Below are positions 35,717 through 43,659 of a DNA stretch of 64,000 nt, piece by piece. A program made the position numbers and the translations under genes. The stretch covers positions 68,428 to 132,427 of the forward strand of contig JAUXWT010000035.1 in NCBI GenBank assembly GCA_030681475.1. Direction: 5' to 3'. This DNA is from Bacteroidales bacterium (lineage in GTDB: Bacteria > Bacteroidota > Bacteroidia > Bacteroidales > FEN-979). Under the pieces are notes generated by a model. The model had not been told where the DNA came from, made no database searches, and worked only from the letters and a program-made list of their open reading frames with translations. Every line of letters starts with the position of its first letter. Positions within the stretch are counted from its first letter, which is position 1.

Positions 35717-36259
35717 TTAAAACGGACTCCCAATATCCCCGAACCCGGGCGCCACCTGATCCTTCTCCGAGATCAGCGGCTCCGCAACTCCCCAATTGAT
35801 ATTCAGGTTAGGATCGTTCCAGAGGATGCTGCCTTCACTGGCTTTATTATAGACATTTGTACACTTGTAAAAGAAAATTGTATCGTCTTCGAGTGTGACA
35901 AATCCATGGGCAAAGCCTGGTGGAACCCAGTACATCCATTTGTTTTGCCCTGTAAGAACGACGGAATCCCATTTTCCGTATGTGGGGGACTCTTTCCGGA
36001 TATCCACGGCGACGTCAACCACCGAACCGCGGATTACGCGTACCAATTTGCCCTGTGCAAAGGGCGGCGCCTGGAAATGAAGACCCCGAAGCACACCTTT
36101 CTTTGATTTTGACTCATTATCCTGAAGGAATTTCAGATCCAGCCCGGCATTCAGAAATTTCTCCTGGTTGAACGATTCGAAAAAATAGCCACGATCATCC
36201 TCAAATACATCGGGTTTGATGATCAACAAGCCTTCCAGCCGGGTTTTAGTTATTTCCAT
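35717..36259 (-). CDS. rfbC: dTDP-4-dehydrorhamnose 3,5-epimerase
   Basis: A 180-residue cupin enzyme of dTDP-L-rhamnose synthesis. Motifs: VFEDDRGYFFESFNQEKF near residue 17, KGVLRGLHFQAPPFAQGKLV (catalytic His in RGLHFQ), VVDVAVDIRKESPTYGKW, WVPPGFAHGFVTLED. The other rml genes (rfbA, rfbB, rfbD) are not in the window. Octamer arrays border it on both sides, separating it from lpdA upstream and the transglycosylase gene downstream. Confidence 0.96.
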   Translation of the reverse strand: MEITKTRLEGLLIIKPDVFEDDRGYFFESFNQEKFLNAGLDLKFLQDNESKSKKGVLRGLHFQAPPFAQGKLVRVIRGSVVDVAVDIRKESPTYGKWDSVVLTGQNKWMYWVPPGFAHGFVTLEDDTIFFYKCTNVYNKASEGSILWNDPNLNINWGVAEPLISEKDQVAPGFGDIGSPF

Positions 36260-36284
36260 ATTTTTTCACTATTTCACAATTCAC

Positions 36285-36368
36285 TATTTCGCTATTTCGC
36301 TATTTCGCTATTTCGCTATTTCGCTATTTCGCTATTTCGCTATTTCGCTATTTCGCTACCTCGCTACC
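36285..36368. repeat. Octamer tandem array (TATTTCGC type)
   Basis: Nine perfect copies of TATTTCGC run from 36285 to 36356, followed by TACCTCGC and TACC. Less regular TTTCAC copies precede it. The reverse complement, GCGAAATA, is the unit of the arrays at 53197 and 62784. The array fills the space between the lpdA stop and the rfbC start. Confidence 0.97.
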
Positions 36369-37757
36369 TTATAAATGAACACATTCCCCATACGCCACTG
36401 CCACCGCCTCCATGATCGCTTCGCTCATGGTCGGGTGGGGGTGGACGGCTTCAATGATCTCCTTGCCTGTGGTTTCCAGTTTTCGGGCAACGACCACCTC
36501 GGCAATCAACTCAGTTACATTTTCACCGATCATGTGGGCGCCGAGCCATTCGCCATATTTCGCGTCGAAGATCACCTTGATAAAACCATCGCGGGCTCCC
36601 GAGGCAGTGGCTTTCCCTGATGCAGTGAAGGGAAATTTTCCCGTAAGTATCTCATATCCGGCTTCCTTTGCTGCCTTTTCGGTCATCCCCACCGAGGCGA
36701 TCTCCGGATGGGTATAAGTGCAACCCGGGATATTTCCATAATCGAGCGGTTCAACATCTTTACCTGCGATCTTTTCAACACAGATAATCCCTTCGTGGGA
36801 GGCGACATGAGCCAGGGCGGGGCCCTTTACAATATCACCGATGGCATAGTAGCCGTCAACATTGGTTTTATAAAACTCATCCACGGTAATCTTGCCCCGT
36901 TCTGTGGCAATACCAACATCTTCAATACCGATCCCTTCAATATTTGTGGCGACACCAACCGCTGAAAGAACAATGTCGCAAGCGATGATCTCTTCGCCCT
37001 TCTTAGTCTTAACGGTCACTCTACAGCCATTGCCCTTCGTATCCACCTTTTCGACCGAAACCCCGGCCATCACCTTCATGCCAGACTTTTTAAAGGAACG
37101 CTCCAATGCTTTGGAAACCTCTTCATCTTCGATGGGGACGATATTCGGAAGTACCTCAATGAGCGTGACTTCCGTACCGATCGAATGGTAGAAATAGGCA
37201 AACTCAGACCCGATGGCGCCTGAGCCCACTACCACCATTGATTTGGGCTGGAAAGGCAACGTCATGGCTTCGCGGTACCCGATGATCTTTTTCCCATCCT
37301 GTTTGAGGTTCGGTAATTCGCGTGAACGGGTTCCGGTTGCCAGGATAATATGGTTGGCTGCATACTCGGTTTTTACGCTGGCATCATCGGTTACTTCCAC
37401 TATTTTGCCAGGTTTCACTTTTCCAAAACCCTGCAGATGTTCGACCTTGTTTTTCTTCAGCAGGAACTGAATTCCCTTGCTCATCTGGTCGGCAACATCG
37501 CGGCTGCGCTTGATGATGGCCGGAAAATCGGCTTTGGCCTCCCCGGCAACAATCCCATAATCGGCTGCATGTTTGAGATATTGGAAAACGCCGGCGCTTT
37601 TGAGCAGCGCTTTCGTAGGGATACAACCCCAGTTGAGGCATATTCCGCCCAATTCGGCCCGTTCGACCACGGCCACTTTAAAACCAAGTTGGGCAGCGCG
37701 GATCGCGGCAACATATCCGCCCGGACCGCTGCCAATGACAATGATATCGTAGTTCAT
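36369..37757 (-). CDS. lpdA: Dihydrolipoyl dehydrogenase
   Basis: About 462 residues from the ATG at 37757, which starts directly at the FAD-binding MNYDIIVIGSGPGGYVAA. The redox disulfide is in GGICLNWGCIPTKALL near residue 40. The NAD-binding GSGAIGSEFAYFY follows near residue 180, and the C-terminal His-Glu pair is in HPHPTMSEAIMEA. It reoxidises lipoyl groups of 2-oxoacid dehydrogenases and of the glycine cleavage system; gcvT is in this window at 40.9 kb. A promoter with both elements lies just upstream. Confidence 0.97.
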   Translation of the reverse strand: MNYDIIVIGSGPGGYVAAIRAAQLGFKVAVVERAELGGICLNWGCIPTKALLKSAGVFQYLKHAADYGIVAGEAKADFPAIIKRSRDVADQMSKGIQFLLKKNKVEHLQGFGKVKPGKIVEVTDDASVKTEYAANHIILATGTRSRELPNLKQDGKKIIGYREAMTLPFQPKSMVVVGSGAIGSEFAYFYHSIGTEVTLIEVLPNIVPIEDEEVSKALERSFKKSGMKVMAGVSVEKVDTKGNGCRVTVKTKKGEEIIACDIVLSAVGVATNIEGIGIEDVGIATERGKITVDEFYKTNVDGYYAIGDIVKGPALAHVASHEGIICVEKIAGKDVEPLDYGNIPGCTYTHPEIASVGMTEKAAKEAGYEILTGKFPFTASGKATASGARDGFIKVIFDAKYGEWLGAHMIGENVTELIAEVVVARKLETTGKEIIEAVHPHPTMSEAIMEAVAVAYGECVHL

Positions 37758-37781
37758 GATTTTCGTTTTTTTTTGAATCGG

Positions 37782-37812
37782 CAAAGATACTAAAAACCGC
37801 TGTGACGGGCAA
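37782..37812 (-). promoter_or_regulatory. Promoter of lpdA with both -33 and -7 elements
   Basis: On the minus strand TTG (37812-37810) is followed after exactly 20 bases by TATCTTTG (37789-37782), matching the Bacteroidota TTG-N19/21-TAnnTTTG layout. The start would be near 37775, about 18 bases before the ATG. Confidence 0.65.
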
Positions 37813-37830
37813 GCGGGGAACGGATGTAAT

Positions 37831-38769
37831 TTAGTTGGAAACTGACCGGGAGATCATCTCAACTTTCCGGTCAAGGGGTAATCTTCCGTCAATCCAGGTG
37901 ATTTTCAATCCCTGCCGTTCCATGCGTCGGAACCAGGTCATCTGGCGTTTGGCAAACTGGCGGATGGCGATGTTCAACTCGTTCAAGAGGTTTGCCCTGG
38001 ATATTCTACCGGTAAGATAGAGGGTCACAAACTTATACTCGAGGCCGTATTTCATCAATCGATCAGGGGAGAGACCGGTGGCCAGCAACTGCTCCACCTC
38101 CCTGATCATGCCATGCTCAAGCCTGTATTCCAGCCGCTTCAGGATGCGGGTCTTGACCAATCCGCGTGGGTAATCAATGCCGAAGATCATTGACTCGATC
38201 ATGGGAAAAGTCTGGTTTGAGGCGGAATCCGTCAGGGGGCCTTCCTGTTTTTCTGAAATAGTGGGATTTTCCGATGAACGCGCCATCAGAATCGCCTTCA
38301 GAAGCCTTGGCCGCTCTTCGAGATCCGTCGTGTTGTGCGGGGTTCTGTAAGATTTCAGGATCTCAACCAGCCGGTCATCTGGCAGTTTTTCAAGGGAAGA
38401 GATAAATTCGCCGTCATCATCGGGCTTTGAAAGCTGATATCCTTTAAGCACCGACTCAAGATACATCCCTGAACCACCGCACAGAACCGGGAGTCTATTC
38501 CGGGAAATTATATCACGATATGCCGACAGGAAATCTTTCTGGTATTCGAAGATATTATACTCATAGCCAGGGTCAACAATGTCGATGAGATGATAAGGAA
38601 CCTGTGTGCCTTTGACGATATAATCATCGTAGTCCTTGCCGGTTCCTATATTCATGCCCCGGTAAACCTGACGTGAGTCGGCGCTGATCACCTCCCCGTT
38701 AAGATCAGCCGCAAGTCTTGCAGCAAGTGCAGTCTTACCAGTTGCCGTAGGCCCTAATATTGTAATCAT
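37831..38769 (-). CDS. miaA: tRNA dimethylallyltransferase
   Basis: About 312 residues from the ATG at 38769; a GTG at 38778 adds three. The P-loop GPTATGKTALAARLA is at the N-terminus, followed by VISADSRQVYRGMNIGTGKD and the PYHLIDIVDPGYEYNIFEY segment typical of MiaA. The C-terminal AIRQFAKRQMTWFRR is also conserved. It adds an isopentenyl group to A37 of tRNAs reading UNN codons. It follows the sugar-dehydratase gene after an octamer array. Confidence 0.96.
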   Translation of the reverse strand: MITILGPTATGKTALAARLAADLNGEVISADSRQVYRGMNIGTGKDYDDYIVKGTQVPYHLIDIVDPGYEYNIFEYQKDFLSAYRDIISRNRLPVLCGGSGMYLESVLKGYQLSKPDDDGEFISSLEKLPDDRLVEILKSYRTPHNTTDLEERPRLLKAILMARSSENPTISEKQEGPLTDSASNQTFPMIESMIFGIDYPRGLVKTRILKRLEYRLEHGMIREVEQLLATGLSPDRLMKYGLEYKFVTLYLTGRISRANLLNELNIAIRQFAKRQMTWFRRMERQGLKITWIDGRLPLDRKVEMISRSVSN

Positions 38770-38784
38770 TGTATTCACCGTCTA

Positions 38785-38832
38785 CTTGTCCGCCTGTCCG
38801 CCTGTCCGCCTGTCCACTTGCCCCCTTGCCCC
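38785..38832. repeat. Octamer tandem array (CTTGTCCG/CCTGTCCG type)
   Basis: Six octamers in a row: CTTGTCCG, CCTGTCCG, CCTGTCCG, CCTGTCCA, CTTGCCCC, CTTGCCCC. The unit is nearly the same as in the second half of the array at 35627-35711. It lies between the stop of the dehydratase gene and the start of miaA. Confidence 0.92.
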
Positions 38833-38834
38833 CC

Positions 38835-40703
38835 TCATTTATCAAGTTCCTCATAAACCGAATTCCTGCTGATATACTCAGGTACCATCTGCTTCATTTT
38901 CCGGATAATGTCGAAATTTGTATGTGTTGGCACCATGGCAATCAGCGCTTCGATGTCGGGTTTAACTTCGTTGAGGTTGAATTCGCGAACCTTGGCAGTC
39001 AGAATAAGCGGGTGATGTGTGGGGATCGTGTTTTCATTCACATTGAGCAGCTCTTCGTAGAGTTTTTCGCCGGGGCGCAGTCCGGTGAATTTGATCTGGA
39101 TGTCTTTACCGAGCATGAGTCCGGAGAGCTGGATCATCTTCTTGGCCAGGTCGATGATCTTCACCGATTTCCCCATGTCGAAGATAAATATCTCTCCGCC
39201 TTTACCGCAGGCTCCTGCTTCCAAAACCAATTGGCAAGCTTCCGGAATGGTCATGAAATAGCGGGTCACCTCCGGATGGGTGATGGTCACAGGTCCTCCT
39301 TTTTCGATCTGGCTTCGGAAGAGGGGTATCACGGAACCATTGGAACCAAGAACATTCCCAAATCTTGTGGTGATAAACAGGGTATCGTGTTTTTTGTCCA
39401 GCGCCTGGATATAGATCTCGGCAATGCGTTTGGAGGCACCCATCACATTGGTAGGGTTGACGGCCTTGTCGGTCGAAATCATGATAAATTTCTTGACCCC
39501 GTATTCAACGGACAGGTCTGCTATGACTTGCGTACCTCTTACGTTGGTGGCTACCGCTTCGGCCGGATTGCTCTCCATCATGGGAACATGTTTGTAAGCT
39601 GCGGCGTGGTAAACCATATCGGGACGGAAGTTGTCGAAAATCCTGCGCATCCGCGCCTCATTGGTGATATCGCATAGGATGAATTCGATCCCTGATCCCT
39701 GGTTGTATTCTGAAGTTTCGAGTTCGAGGAAATGCAGGGGCGTTTCAGCTTGATCGATGAGAATAAGGCGGTGGGGAGCAAAACGTGCGATCTGACGAGT
39801 AATTTCACTCCCGATGGAACCGGCAGCGCCGCTGACAAGGATCGTCTTGCCTGTAATTTCTCCGGCGATCAGTTTTTCATCCAGTTTTATCTCTTCACGT
39901 TCGAGCAACTCTTCAATATTGATCTTTTTAATCTGGTTAAAACTCAACTCGCCGTTTATCCACCGGATCATGGGAGGTACGGTAAGTACTCTGGTGTTGT
40001 AAGTAAGGCATTTATCAACCAGTTCCTGTTTTTTTACCGGGTCAAAATGGATGATGGCCAGGATGATCTGGGCAACAGTATTGGTAGCCAGCAGGTTGTC
40101 GAGCCTGGCCGGACTGATGATATCCACACCTTCGAGTTTTTTCCCCTGCTTGCTGATGTTATCATCAATAAAGGCGAGTACCCGGTATTTTGTCCCGGCA
40201 TCCCGGTCAAGGGTTCGCTTTGCGGTAATTCCGGCCTCTCCGGCGCCATAGATGACTACGTTCACCTTTTGACCTTCCGGCTGCCTGAATTCGAGAAAAG
40301 CCAGTTTGACAATCAGTCTGAAGGTGATCATTCCGAAAGAAGTGGCAAGAAAGTCGATGATGATGACCGAGAAGGGGATAAAAAAATGGTCGGTAATCAT
40401 GAAGTAAGTTACCAGGTTGGTGAGTGCAAAAAGGAGGCTTCCGGCGAGGACTGTCCCAAAAACGCGCAGTGCATCTCCGGTACTGGTATATCGAATGATA
40501 CCGGCATAAGTTCTTGCAATCACGAAGCTCACTGACCTGATCAGCGCCATGTAGAACACGATCTGAGGCATGGGTTTTAACTCCGATTCGGGAATGTTAA
40601 AATTAAAACGCAACAGGAAAGCCAGGATGACTGCCGAAAGGGCGATGAAAATATCGATGACGAAGATCAGCCAGCGTGGCGTATTTTCCCTGGTAATTAA
40701 CAC
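38835..40703 (-). CDS. Membrane nucleotide-sugar 4,6-dehydratase (CapD/WbpM/PglF type)
   Basis: A 622-residue protein. Four hydrophobic helices in residues 10-130 precede a first Rossmann region (VVIYGAGEAGITAKRTL near 145). The catalytic extended SDR domain starts near residue 290 with VSGAAGSIGSEI, followed by YHAAAYKHVPMME and MISTDKAVNPTNVMGASKR. This layout matches the large membrane dehydratases that make UDP-6-deoxy-4-keto-N-acetylhexosamines for capsule, O-antigen or glycoprotein glycans. A -7 box ends five bases before the GTG start, so the mRNA may be leaderless or the true start may be further in. Confidence 0.93.
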   Translation of the reverse strand: MLITRENTPRWLIFVIDIFIALSAVILAFLLRFNFNIPESELKPMPQIVFYMALIRSVSFVIARTYAGIIRYTSTGDALRVFGTVLAGSLLFALTNLVTYFMITDHFFIPFSVIIIDFLATSFGMITFRLIVKLAFLEFRQPEGQKVNVVIYGAGEAGITAKRTLDRDAGTKYRVLAFIDDNISKQGKKLEGVDIISPARLDNLLATNTVAQIILAIIHFDPVKKQELVDKCLTYNTRVLTVPPMIRWINGELSFNQIKKINIEELLEREEIKLDEKLIAGEITGKTILVSGAAGSIGSEITRQIARFAPHRLILIDQAETPLHFLELETSEYNQGSGIEFILCDITNEARMRRIFDNFRPDMVYHAAAYKHVPMMESNPAEAVATNVRGTQVIADLSVEYGVKKFIMISTDKAVNPTNVMGASKRIAEIYIQALDKKHDTLFITTRFGNVLGSNGSVIPLFRSQIEKGGPVTITHPEVTRYFMTIPEACQLVLEAGACGKGGEIFIFDMGKSVKIIDLAKKMIQLSGLMLGKDIQIKFTGLRPGEKLYEELLNVNENTIPTHHPLILTAKVREFNLNEVKPDIEALIAMVPTHTNFDIIRKMKQMVPEYISRNSVYEELDK

Positions 40704-40707
40704 GCGT

Positions 40708-40715
40708 CAAATTTA
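40708..40715 (-). promoter_or_regulatory. Putative -7 box for the sugar-dehydratase gene
   Basis: The minus strand reads TAAATTTG. It lies only four bases before the GTG at 40703, which would place transcription start at or after the first codon. Confidence 0.45.
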
Positions 40716-40789
40716 AAAATATTTTGCCTGAACATATGAACAATTGCCGTTAAATATGAACATTCGGCGATTCAACATGCAATTTTTTC

Positions 40790-40797
40790 TACTTTTG
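40790..40797 (+). promoter_or_regulatory. Putative -7 box for gcvT
   Basis: TACTTTTG within CTACTTTTGCAG is a strong form of the Bacteroidota -7 element. It predicts a leader of about 100 bases before the gcvT ATG at 40905. Confidence 0.55.
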
Positions 40798-40806
40798 CAG
40801 CGTTAA

Positions 40807-40876
40807 ATGCTTGCATAAGCATCGGCACAGAGAATTAGACCCGGTTAAAAATAATAAGGAAAAGGGATACAACCGG
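40807..40876 (+). promoter_or_regulatory. Possible structured leader of gcvT
   Basis: Directly after the predicted transcription start, ATGCTT and AAGCAT (40807-40822) pair around a four-base GCAT loop. Further on, CCGGTT (40841-40846) can pair with AACCGG (40871-40876) around a purine-rich 24-base loop. It does not resemble the glycine riboswitch. Two short stems are weak evidence, and they may be chance. Confidence 0.3.
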
Positions 40877-40904
40877 AAACTGATTGAAAACTATATACAT
40901 ACTC

Positions 40905-41993
40905 ATGAAATATACAGCATTCACCAGGTATCATGAAGCGATGGGTGGCAAGATGGTCCCTTTTGCAGGCTACAATATGCCTGTTCAGTTTGAAGGGATA
41001 AACATAGAACATGAAGCGGTTCGCAAGACACTAGGTGTTTTTGATGTTTCCCACATGGGCGAATTCTGGGTGAAAGGACCGAAAGCGCTTGATTTTATTC
41101 AATGGGTCACTTCGAACGATGCATCAAAGCTGGTTCCCGGGAAGGTGCAGTATTCCTGTTTCCCGAATGAAACGGGAGGCATTGTGGATGATCTGCTGGT
41201 TTATAAAGTTGATGACATAACCTATTTGCTGGTTGTAAATGCCGCCAATATTGACAAAGACTGGGCGTGGTGTGTCAAACAGAATAAGATGGGCGCCGTA
41301 TTATACAATGCGTCGGATGAAATTTCCCAGTTGGCCATCCAGGGTCCATTAGCGCTTAAGGCAATGCAAAAGCTCACCGACACTCCGGTCACTGGTATGG
41401 AATATTATACCTTTAAGAAATTGACATTTGCCGGAGTTCATAATGTAATTTTTGCCACTACAGGTTATACCGGTTCCGGTGGATGTGAGATTTATATGGC
41501 AAATGCAGATGCTCCCAAAATAATGGAAGATGTATTCAAAGCAGGAGCAGAATTTGGCATTAAACCCATCGGCCTGGCTGCCCGTGATACATTGCGCCTC
41601 GAAATGGGATATTGTCTTTATGGGAATGATATCAACGATACAACGTCGCCCATTGAAGCCGGATTGGGCTGGATCACCAAATTTACCGAAAATAAGGAGT
41701 TTATCAATAAATCTGCTTTACTGAAACAGAAACAGGAGGGACCCACACGCAAACTGGTCGGTTTTGAGATGGTTGACAAGGGAATTCCACGCCATGATTA
41801 TGAAATTGCAGATGAACAAGGAAATAAAATCGGTGAAGTAACGTCTGGAACCATGGGCCCATCTGTAAAGAAGGCAATCGGTATGGGATATGTACCAACT
41901 GCTTTATCCAGGGAAGGAGATGAAATTCATATAAAAATCAGGGATAAAATCCTCAAGGCGAGGGTGGTGAAGTTGCCGTTTTATAAGGCGTGA
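40905..41993 (+). CDS. gcvT: Glycine cleavage system T protein (aminomethyltransferase)
   Basis: A 362-residue folate-dependent enzyme. The ATG at 40905 is preferred over an upstream TTG because it begins the conserved [26 protein letters not shown] region closely. Further motifs are [27 protein letters not shown] and [21 protein letters not shown]. It transfers the methylene group from the H protein to tetrahydrofolate. gcvH and gcvP are not in the window. The stop codon TGA at 41991 lies inside the first unit of a heptamer array (41988-42029). Confidence 0.96.
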   Translation: MKYTAFTRYHEAMGGKMVPFAGYNMPVQFEGINIEHEAVRKTLGVFDVSHMGEFWVKGPKALDFIQWVTSNDASKLVPGKVQYSCFPNETGGIVDDLLVYKVDDITYLLVVNAANIDKDWAWCVKQNKMGAVLYNASDEISQLAIQGPLALKAMQKLTDTPVTGMEYYTFKKLTFAGVHNVIFATTGYTGSGGCEIYMANADAPKIMEDVFKAGAEFGIKPIGLAARDTLRLEMGYCLYGNDINDTTSPIEAGLGWITKFTENKEFINKSALLKQKQEGPTRKLVGFEMVDKGIPRHDYEIADEQGNKIGEVTSGTMGPSVKKAIGMGYVPTALSREGDEIHIKIRDKILKARVVKLPFYKA

Positions 41994-42029
41994 CGCGTAA
42001 CACGTGACACGTGACATGTGACGCGTGAC
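41988..42029. repeat. Heptamer tandem array (ACGTGAC type)
   Basis: Six contiguous heptamers: GCGTGAC, GCGTAAC, ACGTGAC, ACGTGAC, ATGTGAC, GCGTGAC. The first unit contains the gcvT stop codon. The reverse complement of the unit forms the array at 56772. Confidence 0.95.
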
Positions 42030-42067
42030 AAGGAGAAGTGTGAAATTTTTTATAAACCCTCTAATAT

Positions 42068-42107
42068 TTTACCCGTTTACCCGTTAACTTGTTTACCAGT
42101 TTACCAA
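42068..42107. repeat. Octamer tandem array (TTTACCCG type)
   Basis: Five octamers: TTTACCCG, TTTACCCG, TTAACTTG, TTTACCAG, TTTACCAA. It lies 28 bases before the lipoprotein gene at 42135 and 38 bases after the preceding heptamer array. Confidence 0.9.
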
Positions 42108-42134
42108 TTAAAAAGTTCACCAAAAATTAACAAT

Positions 42135-42950
42135 ATGTCAGAAATAGCAAGTAAAATCAAATCAATCCATTGGCAGCGCATGATGTTCATTCTGCTGATG
42201 GTCATTATGGTTGCCGGCGTGGAAAGCTGTAAATCGACGGGTAAAATGTCGAAGAAAGAGCGCAAGGCACAAATCGAAAATGCAAAGAGGCAGTTGCAGC
42301 CAATTATCAATGGTACTTCAACACTCTCCTACGACGAGCAAAAACGGATCGTTGGCCAGATCATGGATAAAAATCTGAATGACCCTATTCTCAACGATAT
42401 GATCATTCAGGCACAACAGAAACTCAAGACCTTGCTTGCTGAACAGACACAGGCCAAAGCTTTGAAAATTGATCTGGCACGAGCGGCGCTGTATGATCTT
42501 TTGCTGAACAAGGATAATAAATCAGCAGATGAGATGGAGATGGAACTCAACGCGATCAAAAGGCAAAATCTGGGCGACACAGAAATAGATGAGCTCATCG
42601 CCAGGGTGGAGAAGAAAATCCAGGATATGCGTGCAGGCGGAGGGAGCAGTCTCCCCGTAAAAGCACAATTGGAGAATGCATTCACCACTATTGCGAATTC
42701 AGCCAAAACCGGTAATCTTTCCCAGGCAGAAAGTACAATACAGAAAACCCTGCAATATTTTTCATCTGATGATGTTCCTGTACTTATCATAATCAGCCGG
42801 GAAGGCTCGATTGTGGATTATGATAAACCTACCACCATCAAACGATACCTGCAATTCCTGAAAGATACAAAGTCCAGCAAAAACGATATTGATGCCATCA
42901 TGACCGACAATAACGGAAAAATCAAAGGACTCGATTTAATTAAAAGATAA
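42135..42950 (+). CDS. Lipoprotein of unknown function
   Basis: About 271 residues from the ATG at 42135; an upstream in-frame start would translate the repeat array. A hydrophobic segment (MMFILLMVIMVAGV) ends in the lipobox VESC, with the lipidated Cys near residue 32. The body is helical and charged with a TPR-like look (LDPILNDMIIQAQQKLKTLL-type helices), and a conserved-looking tail DVPVLIIISREGSIVDYDKP that recurs in Bacteroidota proteins I have seen labelled hypothetical. It starts a run of four secreted proteins on the same strand; the next gene begins five bases after its stop. Confidence 0.72.
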   Translation: MSEIASKIKSIHWQRMMFILLMVIMVAGVESCKSTGKMSKKERKAQIENAKRQLQPIINGTSTLSYDEQKRIVGQIMDKNLNDPILNDMIIQAQQKLKTLLAEQTQAKALKIDLARAALYDLLLNKDNKSADEMEMELNAIKRQNLGDTEIDELIARVEKKIQDMRAGGGSSLPVKAQLENAFTTIANSAKTGNLSQAESTIQKTLQYFSSDDVPVLIIISREGSIVDYDKPTTIKRYLQFLKDTKSSKNDIDAIMTDNNGKIKGLDLIKR

Positions 42951-42955
42951 CAACT

Positions 42956-43534
42956 ATGAGAAAGATTCTTTCATTGATCATATTGGCTTCCCTGTTCGCC
43001 GTGTCGAACCGCGTTGCCGCCCAGGATAACCTCTCCCCCCAGCGTAAACAGGCCATCGACAGCCTGGCCCTTGAAAAGGTCAGGGATCTGAGTAAATATA
43101 TCAGCATTATCGGGGATAAAAAAACACCGTGGTCCGACGCACAGCGTGTGATTGAACGCGCCGTTGAACTGTTTATGGAAAACAGCGAAATCGGTGTTTC
43201 CTCGCTGAGCAGACAAGATGTAAACTACTATAAGGTTCGTGAGTATTTCGATCGCCTCATGCAACTGAATTATGACAGGGTAACCATCGACTGGTATAAG
43301 ATACAGTATGTGAGTGACCTTGTTCGTCAACCCGACGGAACCTATGTTGGCGTGATAACAATTTATCAGCGTTTCCAGGCCTACGACAAGGAAAAAGGCC
43401 TGGTGTATGAAGATACCACCAAGAAGGATATCACAGTATATGTAAAACGCAAGGAGACTCAGATCGGCGGCCGTTTGATCGGCTTCTGGGACGTTATGCT
43501 TGGTGATATCAGGGTAAAAGAGACTTCCAAGTAG
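42956..43534 (+). CDS. Secreted protein of unknown function
   Basis: A 192-residue protein with a signal peptide (MRKILSLIILASLFAVS, cleavage after VAAQ). The mature part has a helical first half (AIDSLALEKVRDLSKYISII) and a strand-rich second half (YKIQYVSDLVRQPDGTYVGV, GGRLIGFWDVMLGDIRV), resembling an NTF2/cystatin-like alpha+beta fold, but I do not recognise a named family. It is five bases after the lipoprotein gene and very likely in the same operon. Confidence 0.7.
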   Translation: MRKILSLIILASLFAVSNRVAAQDNLSPQRKQAIDSLALEKVRDLSKYISIIGDKKTPWSDAQRVIERAVELFMENSEIGVSSLSRQDVNYYKVREYFDRLMQLNYDRVTIDWYKIQYVSDLVRQPDGTYVGVITIYQRFQAYDKEKGLVYEDTTKKDITVYVKRKETQIGGRLIGFWDVMLGDIRVKETSK

Positions 43535-43552
43535 TTCTGTTTCGGTTCTTTG

Positions 43553-43619
43553 TTCACCACATTAGACACATAGATCACAATAGTTTTTCTATGTGTCCTA
43601 TGTGCCTAATTTGGTGAAA
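43553..43619. repeat. Imperfect inverted repeat, about 30-base arms
   Basis: The left arm (TTCACCACATTAGACACATA and on to 43583) pairs with the right arm (43585-43619, GTGCCTAATTTGGTGAA at its end) with about 25 of 30 positions and one bulge. The loop is only a few T residues. It lies between two co-directional secreted-protein genes. Confidence 0.8.
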
Positions 43620-43659
43620 AATGACTCAGACATCGTATTCATCAAACCAGCGCTAAATT

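Noticed and set aside
35599-35733. N-terminal extension of the lytic transglycosylase
   Set aside because: The extra 45 residues only translate the octamer arrays and contain reiterated TLLPCYPV-type sequence; the membrane segment begins at the ATG at 35598.
36285-36368. CRISPR-like or iteron-like array
   Set aside because: The units are only eight bases and contiguous, with no spacers, no cas genes and no DnaA or Rep genes nearby, so neither a CRISPR array nor a replication origin is supported.
40798-40904. Glycine riboswitch upstream of gcvT
   Set aside because: The leader is too short and lacks the conserved core of the glycine riboswitch.
42018-42134. Upstream extension of the lipoprotein gene at 42135
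   Set aside because: The extension translates the TTTACCCG array and would hide the lipoprotein signal behind about 39 extra residues.
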